Shown here one piece after another: positions 1-9,094 of a DNA stretch of 25,554 bases. The stretch comes from a virus. Under the pieces are notes generated by a model, which worked only from the letters and a program-made list of their open reading frames with translations, had not been told where the DNA came from and did not search any database. The stretch spans positions 1 to 25,554 of the IMG/VR virus record IMGVR_UViG_3300046002_009741. One strand, given 5' to 3'. A program made the position numbers and the translations under genes. Numbering within the stretch: the stretch's first letter is position 1; each line of letters opens with the position of its first letter.

Positions 1-233
1 ATTTTTTTTAATTCTTCTCTCGTTAACTGTGAGTAAGATAAAGGTTGATTTTTTGGAACAATAGGTTGAGTTACTGATTTACCTTTACCTTTTAATGCTA
101 AATAACCTAATCCTCCTGCAACTGCTAATCCACCAACTCCAATTGCAGCATTACGTAAACTTCGACTTTTACGTTTAGTTCTATCTCTACCTCTACCATA
201 GTTACTTAAATCAACATCATTTAAAATAAACAT
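1..233 (-). CDS. Partial small basic protein, probably virion-associated (3' end outside window)
   Basis: The frame opens at an ATG (233-231) and runs off the left edge without a stop, giving about 77 residues. The N-terminus MFILNDVDLSNYGRGRDRTK is followed by a very basic stretch (KRKSRSLR). A short glycine/alanine-rich hydrophobic segment comes next, about residues 30-50 (AAIGVGGLAVAGGLGYLAL), and it could be a single membrane helix. The gene lies 43 bases downstream of the tape measure gene on the same strand, where siphoviruses normally carry distal tail or baseplate genes. I do not recognise a family. A role in the virion is inferred from position only, and the missing C-terminus may hold the informative domain. 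Confidence 0.6.
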   Translation of the reverse strand, partial: MFILNDVDLSNYGRGRDRTKRKSRSLRNAAIGVGGLAVAGGLGYLALKGKGKSVTQPIVPKNQPLSYSQLTREELKK

Positions 234-276
234 ATTTAATCACTTATTAATTACACTTATTATATCAGTGGCTACG

Positions 277-3200
277 TTAGTTACCTAATTCAGTATTAAC
301 TCTACGAAGTGTTTCATGAAGTCCCTTAATCCACTTATCACTCTCACTATTAAGTTGTTTAGAGAACTCCTTAACATCAGCATTACCTTTAACTTCAATA
401 TTAGTAGTTGGATTAAAGTTAATAACTACATCTTTATTTAACTTACTATTACTTGATTTAGACTTACCACTATTTGAATCAAAGTTAGGTCTTTCTAAGT
501 TGACATTACTATTAGGGTAAGAAAATAAGTTGGATAACTTCTCCTGACTGAAATTAATACGAGTGTTATCTAACTCACGTCTATCTCCTCTTAGATTATT
601 CATTAATGCCCGATAAATGGCACGATCATCAGCAGTAGTAAATGTAGATTTAGCAACTGCAACGGTCTTATCTTGAGTTTCATTACGTTGTTTATTATCT
701 AATGCAGCCTTTTGAATAGTATTAGTATATCTATTTAATTCTGCTTGCTGTTCTAATATAGGACGTTCTTCTAACTTAGCTTGATATGCAAACTTCTTAG
801 CATCTAATGTTGCTAATGATCCTTTCTTCTCTTCATCAGTTGCAGTTCTACTCTTTAATACTTTAGCTGTTTCAGCTTCTTGTACTTTAAGTTCTGCTGC
901 TAATTTCTTTTCGGCACTCTTTTGATCTAACTCACTTTTAATTAGAGCTAGTTCATTCATCTTAATTTGAATAGCTAATATATCACGTTCTATTTGATGT
1001 TTCTTATTAAGGTTAAGTAACTCTTGTTTAGCAGCTTGTTCTGCTAACTTACGTTTCTGATAATCACTTACTGCTAATCCTTCAGCCATCTTAAACATAC
1101 GTTGTGTATTATCTTGATGCTGTTGTTCTAATTCAGCTTGTTTATTAAGAAGGTCTAATCGCATTTGGTAATTTTTAATTTGTAGATCACCAGCTAATTG
1201 CATTTTATTAGCATTAGTTTCTGCAATTGTAGCTTCTAGATTTGCCAGTTGTGCAATCTTCTCATACCTAGCTATTTTCTCATTTTGTTTAGTTATCTCT
1301 AGATCGAGCAATCCACCTTCTCTACCTATACGTTGTCTAATCTCTAGTTCTCTACTTGCATTACTATTAATCTCACTTTGATTACGTTTAGTTACATCTA
1401 GTAACTCATTCTGTTTAGTGATAGCTAATTGTTCTTGTTTATTAGCATCTAATCTAATTTTAATTGCATCTATATCTTCTTTATTTCTCTTCTGTTTAAT
1501 AGCTTTCTCTAACTCAAGTTGTATTAACTTACTGTTATTATTAGCATCATTGCGCCGACTATCTAACTCTATTTGTTGTTTCTGCAATGATAATTCAATT
1601 AACTTCTGTTGATTAATTAAACTACGTTGTTCAGTAGCATCTGTAACTACACGATTAGATTCGCGCAGTTGAGCTATCTTAGTTTCAATAGCAGCACGTT
1701 TCTCAATATCGTTAGTTACTTTAAGTGAGTTAGTTAATCGCGCACTTTCATTTTCAAGTGTAGATGATGTTAACTTATTACGACTATCTATTATCTTATT
1801 CTCTTCGTTAAGTGATGCTACATTATTATCAATGGTGTTAGTTAATTCACGGTAAACTAACTTAGTTCTATTCGCGGCATTTTCAATGAGTTTACTACGT
1901 TTAGTAAACTCACGTTCTAAATTATCAGTTATTATCTTCTGATAATCTAACTGTAGATTAAGTAATTGATTCTGTATTTCCGTCTGTTTAGTTTTATCAT
2001 GTTCAACTAACTTAAGTTGTTCATTAAGAGATAGTTGTTTATTTAATATCTCCTTTTTTCTTACCACATCTATATCTCTGATAGATTGTTCTTCAGTAGT
2101 TAAGAACTTACTTCTATTCAAAACAACTAAAGCTTGTTCTCTAGTTAACTCTAATTCACGTTTTTTAGATCGTACATTAATTGCACGTTCTAAATTAGAT
2201 GTTATTAACTCTTGTTGTTGTACATCAATTCCTAGTAATTGATTATTAATAGACTTAGTTTTCTCTAAATCATTTTTATTTAACTCTAGTTCCTGTAGTA
2301 GTTGTTTACGTTTTAAATCTAAGTTACGTTTAGTATCCTCAGCTATCTTATTGTTATATTCTTCTTCACTAATAAGACGTTTAGCTTTATCTAACTTAAT
2401 TAGCTCTTGTTCTCTATCTAATGCTACTTGTTGTTGTTTAAATCTTTCATCTAATTCAGCTTTAAGATTATCACGTTGTTGTGCAGCTAGTTGTTGTTCA
2501 AGTAACTTTAACTTAGCAGCATCTAACTTCTTCTGATCTGCACCAGATGTAGCTTTAGTAAATTCAATTAGTTGTTTCTGATTATTAATTTCCTCTTCTA
2601 ACTTAGCTGCATTTAACTTACGTATCGCAGCATTTGTTTCTCTAGTTGATGTAACTCCACTATCTAACATAGCCCGTCGAGTTTCACCTTCTAAGTTAAG
2701 TAAGTCTATTGTTACTTTACTTCCATCTCTCATGTAACCTATAGCTTGGTTAATTCCATTAATATAATCAGTTATATTCATCTCTTGTTTATTAGTATCT
2801 AATACAGCTTTAAGTGTTTTAGCTGCTTCAGTTGCACTAGTACCATTAACTTGATATAACTGATCAATACTACTAATAACTCCATTAACATTAGTGTCAA
2901 ATTTATTAACGTAATCAGTCATATCAGTTACGTCAATTTTAACCTTCTTATTATTAGCATCAAGATATTCACCAGTTCCATCTAATGTTGCTTTAACTTG
3001 ACGACGATATTGTTCTAGATCAGTTTGCGCCAATCTAAGTCCCTTCTTCATTCTAGTTTGAAGTGCGTTAGCTCCTCGATCACCTTCTATAGTAGTGCTA
3101 CCTTTTTCTATTTCCAGATTATTATCTAATACGCGCTTAAGTAATATGTTCTGTTGAGTTTGATATTCTATTCGCGCCTTATCTATCTCTTTTTTCTTAC

Positions 3201-6027
3201 TTAATACATCTTTCAATTTATCATTAGCAGTTTCTAATATTGTACGATGATTAGCTAATGCTTTTTCTTCATCACTAGCTTGTTCACGTTGTTTCTCATC
3301 TAGTGCATTGTAGTTTTTAAGTTGTTCATTAACTGCTTTAATTCTAGTTTCATTAGCAGATATTTCATTTTCAGTCTGCTTAGTTACTTGTTTAGCTTTA
3401 TTGTTTATTTTATCTATATCAGCAGCATTAAGTATTTTACCTGCTTTAATTAACTTATCAATATCCTCAAATCCACTTAATCCAGATTGAAGTTTTTTAG
3501 TTGATTTAGTTAAATTAATTATTGAAGTTTGTGTACTTGCAGATGCTTTATCTATTTCATGAAAAACTGGTACTAGTTGATCTAATCTAATTAGACTCAT
3601 ACCTTTACCAATTAAATCATTTATACCTTTAATTGCAATATGTATAATAGAGAATTGATTGGTAAAATTTATAAATGATTTAACACCATCAGTAAAATTC
3701 TCCCAGAAACTTTTATATTCAGCATCTGTAGATTTAATTAAATCTTGTTCAGTTTGTAACTGTATTAATCGTTGTTTATCTGAGTTAGTTAACATCTTTT
3801 GATTATCTAACTTCTCTAATAGGATTCTCAGATTTTCCTGTTCTAGTTTATTTGATTTAACTAACTCTTCATTTAGTTTTCTTACCTGTGCAGTTGTTCC
3901 AAAAAATTGATCATATAATAATGCTCCAACTATAGTTAACGCAATTAATGGTGCAGATAATAATTTTAATCCATTTAATAATTTAGTTACTAATGCACTA
4001 CTTCTTGCAAATAAACTACTTAAATTAGTTCCTAATCCAGTTAATGATGTTCCTATTGCACTAAATGTAGGTAATAAATTACCTGATGCTATTGATGCTT
4101 TATTTAATGCAATTTGAGCTACATATAAGTCTTTAGTTTTAGTAATTAAAGTAGTTATTGCTTGTCCTACATCTGTATATAAAACTCTAGTTAATAAGTT
4201 ATTGGTAATATATGATTTACCAAGTAATCCATTAACTTCAATTAACTTACCTGTTGTAACTGCGTTACTTAATGCAGCCGCAGTATTAACATTAGTAGCA
4301 GCAGTATTAGCAACCTTAGTTGTTATTAAATCAAGTTCTGATTTATTTAACGCAGCGTTAAGTAATAATCTAGATTGATCTATTCCAATTAACTGTTTTA
4401 ATATTGGAATTAAACCTGCATTATTAGTCCATAGTAACTTAAGTATAGTAACTTGTTCACCTATAGTTCCATTCATGAACATCAAGGTTACTCGCAAACC
4501 TTGATATGCTAAGAATGCTTTAGTTACAGTTCCAACTAAAATACCAATAGTATCAGTTACTTTATTAAATGCTAATTGACCTAGCAATATTGATGCTATA
4601 GTCTTCTTCATTTCTGGACTAATTCCAGATAATGTTTTAGTGAACGTTTCTAATGCTTTAACTCCAGTGTCAAAGAATGGAGCTAACTGTTCACCAAATT
4701 GTATGAATTGTTCAGTTATTCTATTTACAATTGCATCGAATGTTTCAGCTTGGTTATTTAATTTAATTCCAAATACACTATCTAATGCTTTACGTGCAAC
4801 TTCACCTGTTTTACTAACATCAAACATCTTCTGAGTAAATTCATCTAATTTCTCAGAGTTATTAGCTGCTAATGCTAAGAAAGTATTATAAGAAGTAGAA
4901 TCTGCAATTATTTCACGAATTACTTCAACGTTACCCTTAGCTGCTATATTTAAATCCTGTATTGCTTTAGTAAGACCTTTAGCTTTTATTTCACTAACGT
5001 CAAATCTAATTGGTTTACCACCTTCATCACGTAATTCTCGCAATGCAGCAGCAGCTTGAGGAGTTTTGCTGATAATTACGCGCGATAATGATTCAATACC
5101 TGTTAATGCACTGTTTGTGTCAAAACCTTTTAATGTTAATGTTGCTACAGCAGCACCTAACTCTTGCAATTTAATCTTAGCTGCGTTAGCTGTTACTGCT
5201 GCTTGAGCAAAACCATTACTTAATTCTGGTATTGTAGTTACACCTAATTGTACAGTTTGATTTAGAACTGCACTAACTTTAGTTGCATCACCAGCACTCA
5301 GATTATAAGCACTAATAGTTTGAGCAAGTACCTTCATAGTTGCTCCAGTATCAGCACCACCAGCTTTAGCTAATTTAAGTCCTGCTGTCATTACAGCTTG
5401 GTTATCAGCAGCTTCAGTAAAACCAGACGACGCAGCTTCATAACTAGCTTTTAATGCGTCAATACTAGTTACTGCATTTTTAAGATCCTCATTAACTAGT
5501 TTCTGAATACTAGTAGATAGATTCTTAATAAATGGATCATTCTCAGGAAACAATGTAGCTACTTCTGATTTAACTTTATTGAATCTATTAAATGTAGTTA
5601 ATGCAGTTAAACTAAATGAATCTAGAGCATTACGACTTCCTAATACTGCATCTTGTAATTGCGTGAATTGCGTAATAATGCCAATATCAAGTCCACTAGC
5701 TTGCATTGCTTTCAATCCATCATTAAATCCATCTAAGTTAGCTTTCGCATCATTAATACCAGTTCCTAGTATTGAGAATACTTTAACTACTCCAGTTACT
5801 GCAAATGTCTTATTTAATAGAACATCAGTTGTACCAAGAACCTTAGTAAACTTAGCTAAGTTATCAGAGTTAGTAAATAACTGTTTACCAAATGCACCTA
5901 ACCCTATGTTAAGTGCCATTATCTTGAATTGTAATGAACCAACTTTCTCATTAACTTTATCAATAACTCCACTTATATTATCTTCACCTTGGAAGTTAAT
6001 GTTAACGTCTTGATTATATTGATCCAT
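277..6027 (-). CDS. Tail tape measure protein
   Basis: This 1916-residue protein sets tail length and acts in the tail lumen. It is the longest gene here and follows the tail tube and chaperone genes, the standard siphovirus order. Residues about 175-480 resemble the phage tail tape measure core (PhageMin_Tail/TP901 type), including an Ala/Gly-rich helical segment. A hydrophobic stretch lies near 690-705 (LSAPLIALTIVGALLYDQFF). From about 720 onward the protein is nearly all charged coiled coil (Glu, Lys, Gln, Leu). Within it, a degenerate unit of about 85 residues recurs; the copies starting near 1236 and 1321 align. The C-terminus is Asn/Ser-rich. By the usual rule of about 1.5 angstroms per residue, the tail would be close to 0.29 micrometres long. 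The ATG overlaps the stop of the frameshifted chaperone extension (TAATG), so translation is probably coupled. No clear Shine-Dalgarno site precedes it. Confidence 0.93.
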   Translation of the reverse strand: MDQYNQDVNINFQGEDNISGVIDKVNEKVGSLQFKIMALNIGLGAFGKQLFTNSDNLAKFTKVLGTTDVLLNKTFAVTGVVKVFSILGTGINDAKANLDGFNDGLKAMQASGLDIGIITQFTQLQDAVLGSRNALDSFSLTALTTFNRFNKVKSEVATLFPENDPFIKNLSTSIQKLVNEDLKNAVTSIDALKASYEAASSGFTEAADNQAVMTAGLKLAKAGGADTGATMKVLAQTISAYNLSAGDATKVSAVLNQTVQLGVTTIPELSNGFAQAAVTANAAKIKLQELGAAVATLTLKGFDTNSALTGIESLSRVIISKTPQAAAALRELRDEGGKPIRFDVSEIKAKGLTKAIQDLNIAAKGNVEVIREIIADSTSYNTFLALAANNSEKLDEFTQKMFDVSKTGEVARKALDSVFGIKLNNQAETFDAIVNRITEQFIQFGEQLAPFFDTGVKALETFTKTLSGISPEMKKTIASILLGQLAFNKVTDTIGILVGTVTKAFLAYQGLRVTLMFMNGTIGEQVTILKLLWTNNAGLIPILKQLIGIDQSRLLLNAALNKSELDLITTKVANTAATNVNTAAALSNAVTTGKLIEVNGLLGKSYITNNLLTRVLYTDVGQAITTLITKTKDLYVAQIALNKASIASGNLLPTFSAIGTSLTGLGTNLSSLFARSSALVTKLLNGLKLLSAPLIALTIVGALLYDQFFGTTAQVRKLNEELVKSNKLEQENLRILLEKLDNQKMLTNSDKQRLIQLQTEQDLIKSTDAEYKSFWENFTDGVKSFINFTNQFSIIHIAIKGINDLIGKGMSLIRLDQLVPVFHEIDKASASTQTSIINLTKSTKKLQSGLSGFEDIDKLIKAGKILNAADIDKINNKAKQVTKQTENEISANETRIKAVNEQLKNYNALDEKQREQASDEEKALANHRTILETANDKLKDVLSKKKEIDKARIEYQTQQNILLKRVLDNNLEIEKGSTTIEGDRGANALQTRMKKGLRLAQTDLEQYRRQVKATLDGTGEYLDANNKKVKIDVTDMTDYVNKFDTNVNGVISSIDQLYQVNGTSATEAAKTLKAVLDTNKQEMNITDYINGINQAIGYMRDGSKVTIDLLNLEGETRRAMLDSGVTSTRETNAAIRKLNAAKLEEEINNQKQLIEFTKATSGADQKKLDAAKLKLLEQQLAAQQRDNLKAELDERFKQQQVALDREQELIKLDKAKRLISEEEYNNKIAEDTKRNLDLKRKQLLQELELNKNDLEKTKSINNQLLGIDVQQQELITSNLERAINVRSKKRELELTREQALVVLNRSKFLTTEEQSIRDIDVVRKKEILNKQLSLNEQLKLVEHDKTKQTEIQNQLLNLQLDYQKIITDNLEREFTKRSKLIENAANRTKLVYRELTNTIDNNVASLNEENKIIDSRNKLTSSTLENESARLTNSLKVTNDIEKRAAIETKIAQLRESNRVVTDATEQRSLINQQKLIELSLQKQQIELDSRRNDANNNSKLIQLELEKAIKQKRNKEDIDAIKIRLDANKQEQLAITKQNELLDVTKRNQSEINSNASRELEIRQRIGREGGLLDLEITKQNEKIARYEKIAQLANLEATIAETNANKMQLAGDLQIKNYQMRLDLLNKQAELEQQHQDNTQRMFKMAEGLAVSDYQKRKLAEQAAKQELLNLNKKHQIERDILAIQIKMNELALIKSELDQKSAEKKLAAELKVQEAETAKVLKSRTATDEEKKGSLATLDAKKFAYQAKLEERPILEQQAELNRYTNTIQKAALDNKQRNETQDKTVAVAKSTFTTADDRAIYRALMNNLRGDRRELDNTRINFSQEKLSNLFSYPNSNVNLERPNFDSNSGKSKSSNSKLNKDVVINFNPTTNIEVKGNADVKEFSKQLNSESDKWIKGLHETLRRVNTELGN

Positions 6028-6742
6028 TAGAACCCCATTAATTGATTTATACTTGTTTTCTTACCGTCTACGATTATCTCCTGATCTAGATCATTATTAA
6101 TAACATAATCATTCCAATCTCTTTCTACTTCCTCAGCATCTCGAACTGATGGATCTTTACGTAACTCAGTTGTCTGATTAATCAGATCATGTATCTCCAG
6201 ATCATCTAGTGAGTTAACTAGTAGTAGTGCATTCTCAACACCACCATATATCTCAATTAATGCCGCTAAATCTATAGCGTAGGAACTTCTGGTTGTTCCT
6301 GTGTCATTTTTTTTATTGCTTCACCACTATCTCCTCGATAATTAAGTTGATGTAACTGACTGATGAGAGATGGCTTGTACCATGTTTCAGCTTCAATCAT
6401 CTTACCGATATTAGTGTATTGAGCTATTTCTTCAGGTGTAGATGTAGTGAAGAATATATTACTTAACTGTTCTAAATTATCCTCAAGTAACTCTAACTTG
6501 ACTGCTCCATCTCCAACTACTGCTAGTAATTTAGATGTAGTTTCAATTACACTCCAACACGCATCATCAGCAACACAAGCCCCGACATTAGCATTATGAG
6601 TAAGAAAAAAGTAGAGGAGTTTCTGTTGTAGTACAATTAAGTCCTTTAACTTAGTGCGAGTTACACGCTTAACTGTATCTATAGTTCCGTCACTGTATGT
6701 TATATCAAAGTTATTCATAGATTTAAATAGTAGATTATTCAT
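6027..6742 (-). CDS. Tail assembly chaperone, -1 frameshifted (lambda gpGT-like) fusion
   Basis: This is a programmed -1 frameshift product. The first 145 residues are shared with the unshifted chaperone (6742-6308). After the A AAA AAA heptamer at 6314-6308 the ribosome would re-read one A and continue in the -1 frame from codon AAT at 6308 through 93 further residues to a TAA at 6029-6027. The extension begins NDTGTTRSSYAIDLAALIE and ends TSINQLMGF. It has no internal stop and no good start codon of its own, and it fills exactly the gap that would otherwise separate the chaperone from the tape measure gene. Its stop overlaps the tape measure ATG. This layout matches the conserved G/GT arrangement of long-tailed phages, in which the T part recruits tail tube protein. 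The total is 238 residues. The shift itself is inferred. Confidence 0.82.
6272..6742 (-). CDS. Tail assembly chaperone, unshifted (lambda gpG-like) product
   Basis: This 156-residue acidic protein lies between the tail tube and tape measure genes, the place of the G/GT chaperone pair in siphoviruses. No sequence family is recognised with certainty. The assignment rests on position, size and the frameshift signal near its 3' end. In lambda-like phages the unshifted product coats the tape measure protein during tube assembly and is absent from the mature virion. The codons GCA ATA AAA AAA ATG near the end form an A AAA AAA heptamer, and a continuous -1 frame follows. The start codon at 6742 sits at the edge of a perfect 10-bp hairpin. 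An in-frame ATG at 6718 (residue 9) is a possible alternative start. Confidence 0.8.
   Translation of the reverse strand: MNNLLFKSMNNFDITYSDGTIDTVKRVTRTKLKDLIVLQQKLLYFFLTHNANVGACVADDACWSVIETTSKLLAVVGDGAVKLELLEDNLEQLSNIFFTTSTPEEIAQYTNIGKMIEAETWYKPSLISQLHQLNYRGDSGEAIKKMTQEQPEVPTL
6308..6314 (-). promoter_or_regulatory. Slippery heptamer A AAA AAA for -1 frameshifting
   Basis: On the minus strand the chaperone codons read ATA AAA AAA ATG, so A AAA AAA fits the X XXY YYZ rule in the correct phase. It lies in a run of eight A. A purine-rich GAGGAG lies 16 bases upstream of the heptamer and might act as an internal stimulator. I did not see a strong downstream hairpin by eye. Confidence 0.8.
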
Positions 6743-6750
6743 CTACTATT
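6726..6750 (-). promoter_or_regulatory. Perfect 10-bp hairpin around the chaperone start codon
   Basis: The arms AATAGTAGAT (6726-6735) and ATCTACTATT (6741-6750) are perfectly complementary with a five-base loop. The ATG at 6742-6740 straddles the stem-loop junction. The stem is AT-rich. Possible roles are damping initiation of the chaperone relative to the much-needed tail tube, or shifting initiation to the in-frame ATG at 6718. Confidence 0.5.
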
Positions 6751-6760
6751 ATTACATTAA

Positions 6761-7552
6761 TTAGTTACAACCAACTTGAATAGGTACATAATTCCATTCA
6801 TAAGGGAAACAGACACCTGGAACATCATTAATGAAGAATGGTATTTCAATTGCATCTGCCTTCGGATCAAGTGTAGATCCCGTGTAACTAGGTGTTACGT
6901 TATCACATTTAAAGTGAATTACTTTATTAGCCTTCGTAATTAGTAATGCACTAACTTTATGTGCGCCAACTACGTTATCACTAATACCAGTTCCAGTAAA
7001 TGTTTCAGTTGTAGTTAAACTAACTGTTTCATTTGCGGTAACGAGATTATTAGAGAACTTAACATTGAGAGATGCTCCAACTGCAAATGTATCATCTGTA
7101 GTTGCACTAAAACTCGCAATACTAACTTGAGTTAATTGAACTGAGAGATTATTACGTTGAACAGATGCTTTACTAGGAGCGTTAAGTGCAACACCATAAC
7201 CTAGAAAACCAGTTGTAACTGCCGCATAGTTATTCTGAGTTACTTGATAACTCTTAACTACATCTAATGTGCCAGTCTTAGCATCAAATTGATTGCCAAT
7301 TTTAAATTGCAGGATCTCTGGTTGCATATAGGAATAGACAACTCGCAGAACTGGCATACGTCCAGTAATGTAACTACCAGAACGAGTCATTTCACCCTGG
7401 TTATTTTGAGTTGTTTGAATCTTTTCTTCAATACCGTTATCAATTACAAATCCAGTTGGAGTAGGTAGATGTAATAATGCACCATCAGATAGACGAGTTA
7501 ACTTTAAATTAGCAACGCCTTTAATAGTGTCGTATAATTTACCGATTGTCAT
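6761..7552 (-). CDS. Major tail tube protein (putative)
   Basis: This 263-residue protein is probably the subunit that stacks into the tail tube. The evidence is position (directly upstream of the chaperone and tape measure genes), size, and a composition rich in Thr, Val, Asn and Ser with alternating hydrophobic beta-strand patterns typical of tube proteins. The N-terminal half carries NGIEEKIQTTQNNQGEMTRS and TGRMPVLRVVYSYMQPEILQ. The C-terminal half (about 155-263) looks like an added Ig-like or beta-sandwich domain. I do not claim a specific family. The gene ends 18 bases before the chaperone ATG. A weak AAGG precedes the start. Confidence 0.68.
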   Translation of the reverse strand: MTIGKLYDTIKGVANLKLTRLSDGALLHLPTPTGFVIDNGIEEKIQTTQNNQGEMTRSGSYITGRMPVLRVVYSYMQPEILQFKIGNQFDAKTGTLDVVKSYQVTQNNYAAVTTGFLGYGVALNAPSKASVQRNNLSVQLTQVSIASFSATTDDTFAVGASLNVKFSNNLVTANETVSLTTTETFTGTGISDNVVGAHKVSALLITKANKVIHFKCDNVTPSYTGSTLDPKADAIEIPFFINDVPGVCFPYEWNYVPIQVGCN

Positions 7553-7562
7553 AATTGTAGCC

Positions 7563-8012
7563 TTAACAAATAGTAGGTTGACCTTCTGTTACGTTGAAGG
7601 AGAAACGGAGGAAACTATAAATAGGAGTTCCTAACTCATTCATTAATGTTCTGTATTCGCAACGTTTAGAAGTTGGTTCTATAAATACAGTTATATCATG
7701 TAATGCAAAACTAAGTACCTCATTAATATTATAATCAACCCAATTTAAATAAGGTAATAATACCTCTAGATTAGGTAACACTAATGAATAGTGAACTTGA
7801 ATAGAGCTAAGTCGTTTATTACTAACAGTGTATTGTGAACTAGTTCTAAATACTTTAATTAGTGGGAAGTCTTGCACAGGTACATTAAACGCATCATATA
7901 AACGATAGCTATTAATAATAGGTACAGTTAATCCTTCGTCATTAGCACGTCTATTAAGTTCACGTTTAAGATAGTTAGCTATATGTCCAGTTAAGTAATC
8001 TTCATTAATCAT
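7563..8012 (-). CDS. Putative tail terminator / tail completion protein
   Basis: This 149-residue protein has a helical N-terminus (DYLTGHIANYLKRELNRRAN) followed by alternating beta strands. This pattern and its position just before the tail tube gene match tail terminator proteins, which cap the tube and join it to the head. There is no diagnostic motif, so the function is inferred from gene order. The start overlaps the upstream 75-residue gene by four bases (ATGA), suggesting coupled translation. Confidence 0.45.
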   Translation of the reverse strand: MINEDYLTGHIANYLKRELNRRANDEGLTVPIINSYRLYDAFNVPVQDFPLIKVFRTSSQYTVSNKRLSSIQVHYSLVLPNLEVLLPYLNWVDYNINEVLSFALHDITVFIEPTSKRCEYRTLMNELGTPIYSFLRFSFNVTEGQPTIC

Positions 8013-8236
8013 GGTTTCAGCAACACCTTAACTATAGACTTAATTAACTCTTCGTATTTAGTAGTAGGTCTAGATAACTTCGCTACGTTAGGAATACCTT
8101 GATTAACTCTAAGTTTAATTGGATAACTAACTTCATCTAATATAAGTGGCGCAATATCACGATCTCCAACTGTGTAATCTCTCATCGTTTTAAATTGATT
8201 ACTTAACTCAGTTAACTTATCACTGTTTATCTTCAC
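8009..8236 (-). CDS. Small protein of the connector region, unknown function
   Basis: This 75-residue protein (starting MKINSDKLTELSNQFKTMRD) overlaps both neighbours by four bases, so it sits inside a translationally coupled run. It has no recognised domain. Phages often carry a short head-tail connector or minor tail protein here, but the sequence alone does not show this. The short overlaps with both neighbours support it as a real gene. Confidence 0.55.
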   Translation of the reverse strand: MKINSDKLTELSNQFKTMRDYTVGDRDIAPLILDEVSYPIKLRVNQGIPNVAKLSRPTTKYEELIKSIVKVLLKP

Positions 8237-8823
8237 CAGTATATATCTCCTTTACCTGTTTCATTAATAAACTCAACATCACGAAGTGCTGCTAACTTAG
8301 GTCTAGTTGTAACGTACACTTCAAGTCGAGTTATAGTATCGTCATAACTACTTCTATTAACTTCACCTGTTAATCTAATTGGTTGAGGTTGTGCAACTCC
8401 AACATTAGTTGCTACTAGAGGCATACCGGGAATGTATATGTTATGACCAGTAGTTAACATCGCCAGTAGACTGTATGCGTGTAACTTAGTATCTGTACTA
8501 GTTCCCGCCACATCACCACCTAGTTGCGCCATTCCAGTTCCTATGAAGTGGATACGCAGTAACTCCGCTATTACTAGATCATCAACAATAGTAGTTAGTA
8601 TTGAGTGATTATTGATTAGCGGTAACTCATATATCTGATTGAGTATTAAGTTAAGGAACTCCTCTTGTTGTTCGATAACTTCATCAACCAGAACATCATC
8701 AACTTCATTACTAGGTAGACTACTATATGGTGCAGATTGATATTGACTTGGTTTGATATTAAGTCGCGCCTTCAATTTGCGCCCGATTGATTCCTTATTG
8801 CAGTAGATAGGTGTATAGGTCAT
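8233..8823 (-). CDS. Putative neck / head-tail connector protein
   Basis: This 196-residue protein has an acidic middle (SNEVDDVLVDEVIEQQEEFL) and predicted helices up to about residue 110, then a strand-rich C-terminus. Mostly helical proteins of this size upstream of the terminator and tube genes are often head-tail adaptors. No family motif is recognised. It overlaps the next gene by four bases, and its start directly follows the stop of the upstream basic protein. Confidence 0.42.
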   Translation of the reverse strand: MTYTPIYCNKESIGRKLKARLNIKPSQYQSAPYSSLPSNEVDDVLVDEVIEQQEEFLNLILNQIYELPLINNHSILTTIVDDLVIAELLRIHFIGTGMAQLGGDVAGTSTDTKLHAYSLLAMLTTGHNIYIPGMPLVATNVGVAQPQPIRLTGEVNRSSYDDTITRLEVYVTTRPKLAALRDVEFINETGKGDIYW

Positions 8824-9093
8824 TTATTCACCTTTAGCTATTTTTCTAGCTGCTCTGAGGAAATTAAGTCGTCGAAGGTCATCTTTCGTGCGATTTACTA
8901 ATTTGAGCCAACCACGAAGTTCACGACTTATATTAGTCCCAGTTGATGCTAACTTTTGACCTACTTTAACTGTATCTTTAGTTTCTTTGTAGTTGATTCC
9001 CTTTTTTTTCTTACGCTTAACTTTATCTCGACCGCGTTTGAAGTTAGCTGTTCTAATGACAGCACTCCTATTGATATCTGTCATTAGGAACAT
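8824..9093 (-). CDS. Small, highly basic protein, unknown function
   Basis: This 89-residue protein is rich in Lys and Arg throughout (FKRGRDKVKRKKKKGINYKE near the N-terminus, RAARKIAKGE at the end), so it probably binds nucleic acid or an acidic partner. A Shine-Dalgarno-like AAGGTG lies five bases before the ATG, unlike most tail genes here. A second in-frame ATG at residue 4 is possible. It lies one base from the upstream gene. No family is recognised. Confidence 0.55.
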   Translation of the reverse strand: MFLMTDINRSAVIRTANFKRGRDKVKRKKKKGINYKETKDTVKVGQKLASTGTNISRELRGWLKLVNRTKDDLRRLNFLRAARKIAKGE

Positions 9094-9094
9094 A

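Noticed and set aside
5579-6013. 144-residue open frame on the plus strand, opposite the tape measure gene
   Set aside because: It lies wholly antisense to a well-supported coiled-coil gene, and its Leu/Asn/Ser-rich sequence is what the complementary frame of that gene would give. Other plus-strand frames at 1418, 2351 and 4640 are the same kind of shadow.
8009-8236. Frameshift joining the short overlapping tail genes at 8009-8012 and 8233-8236
   Set aside because: These are ordinary ATGA stop-start overlaps with good ATG codons and no slippery heptamer.
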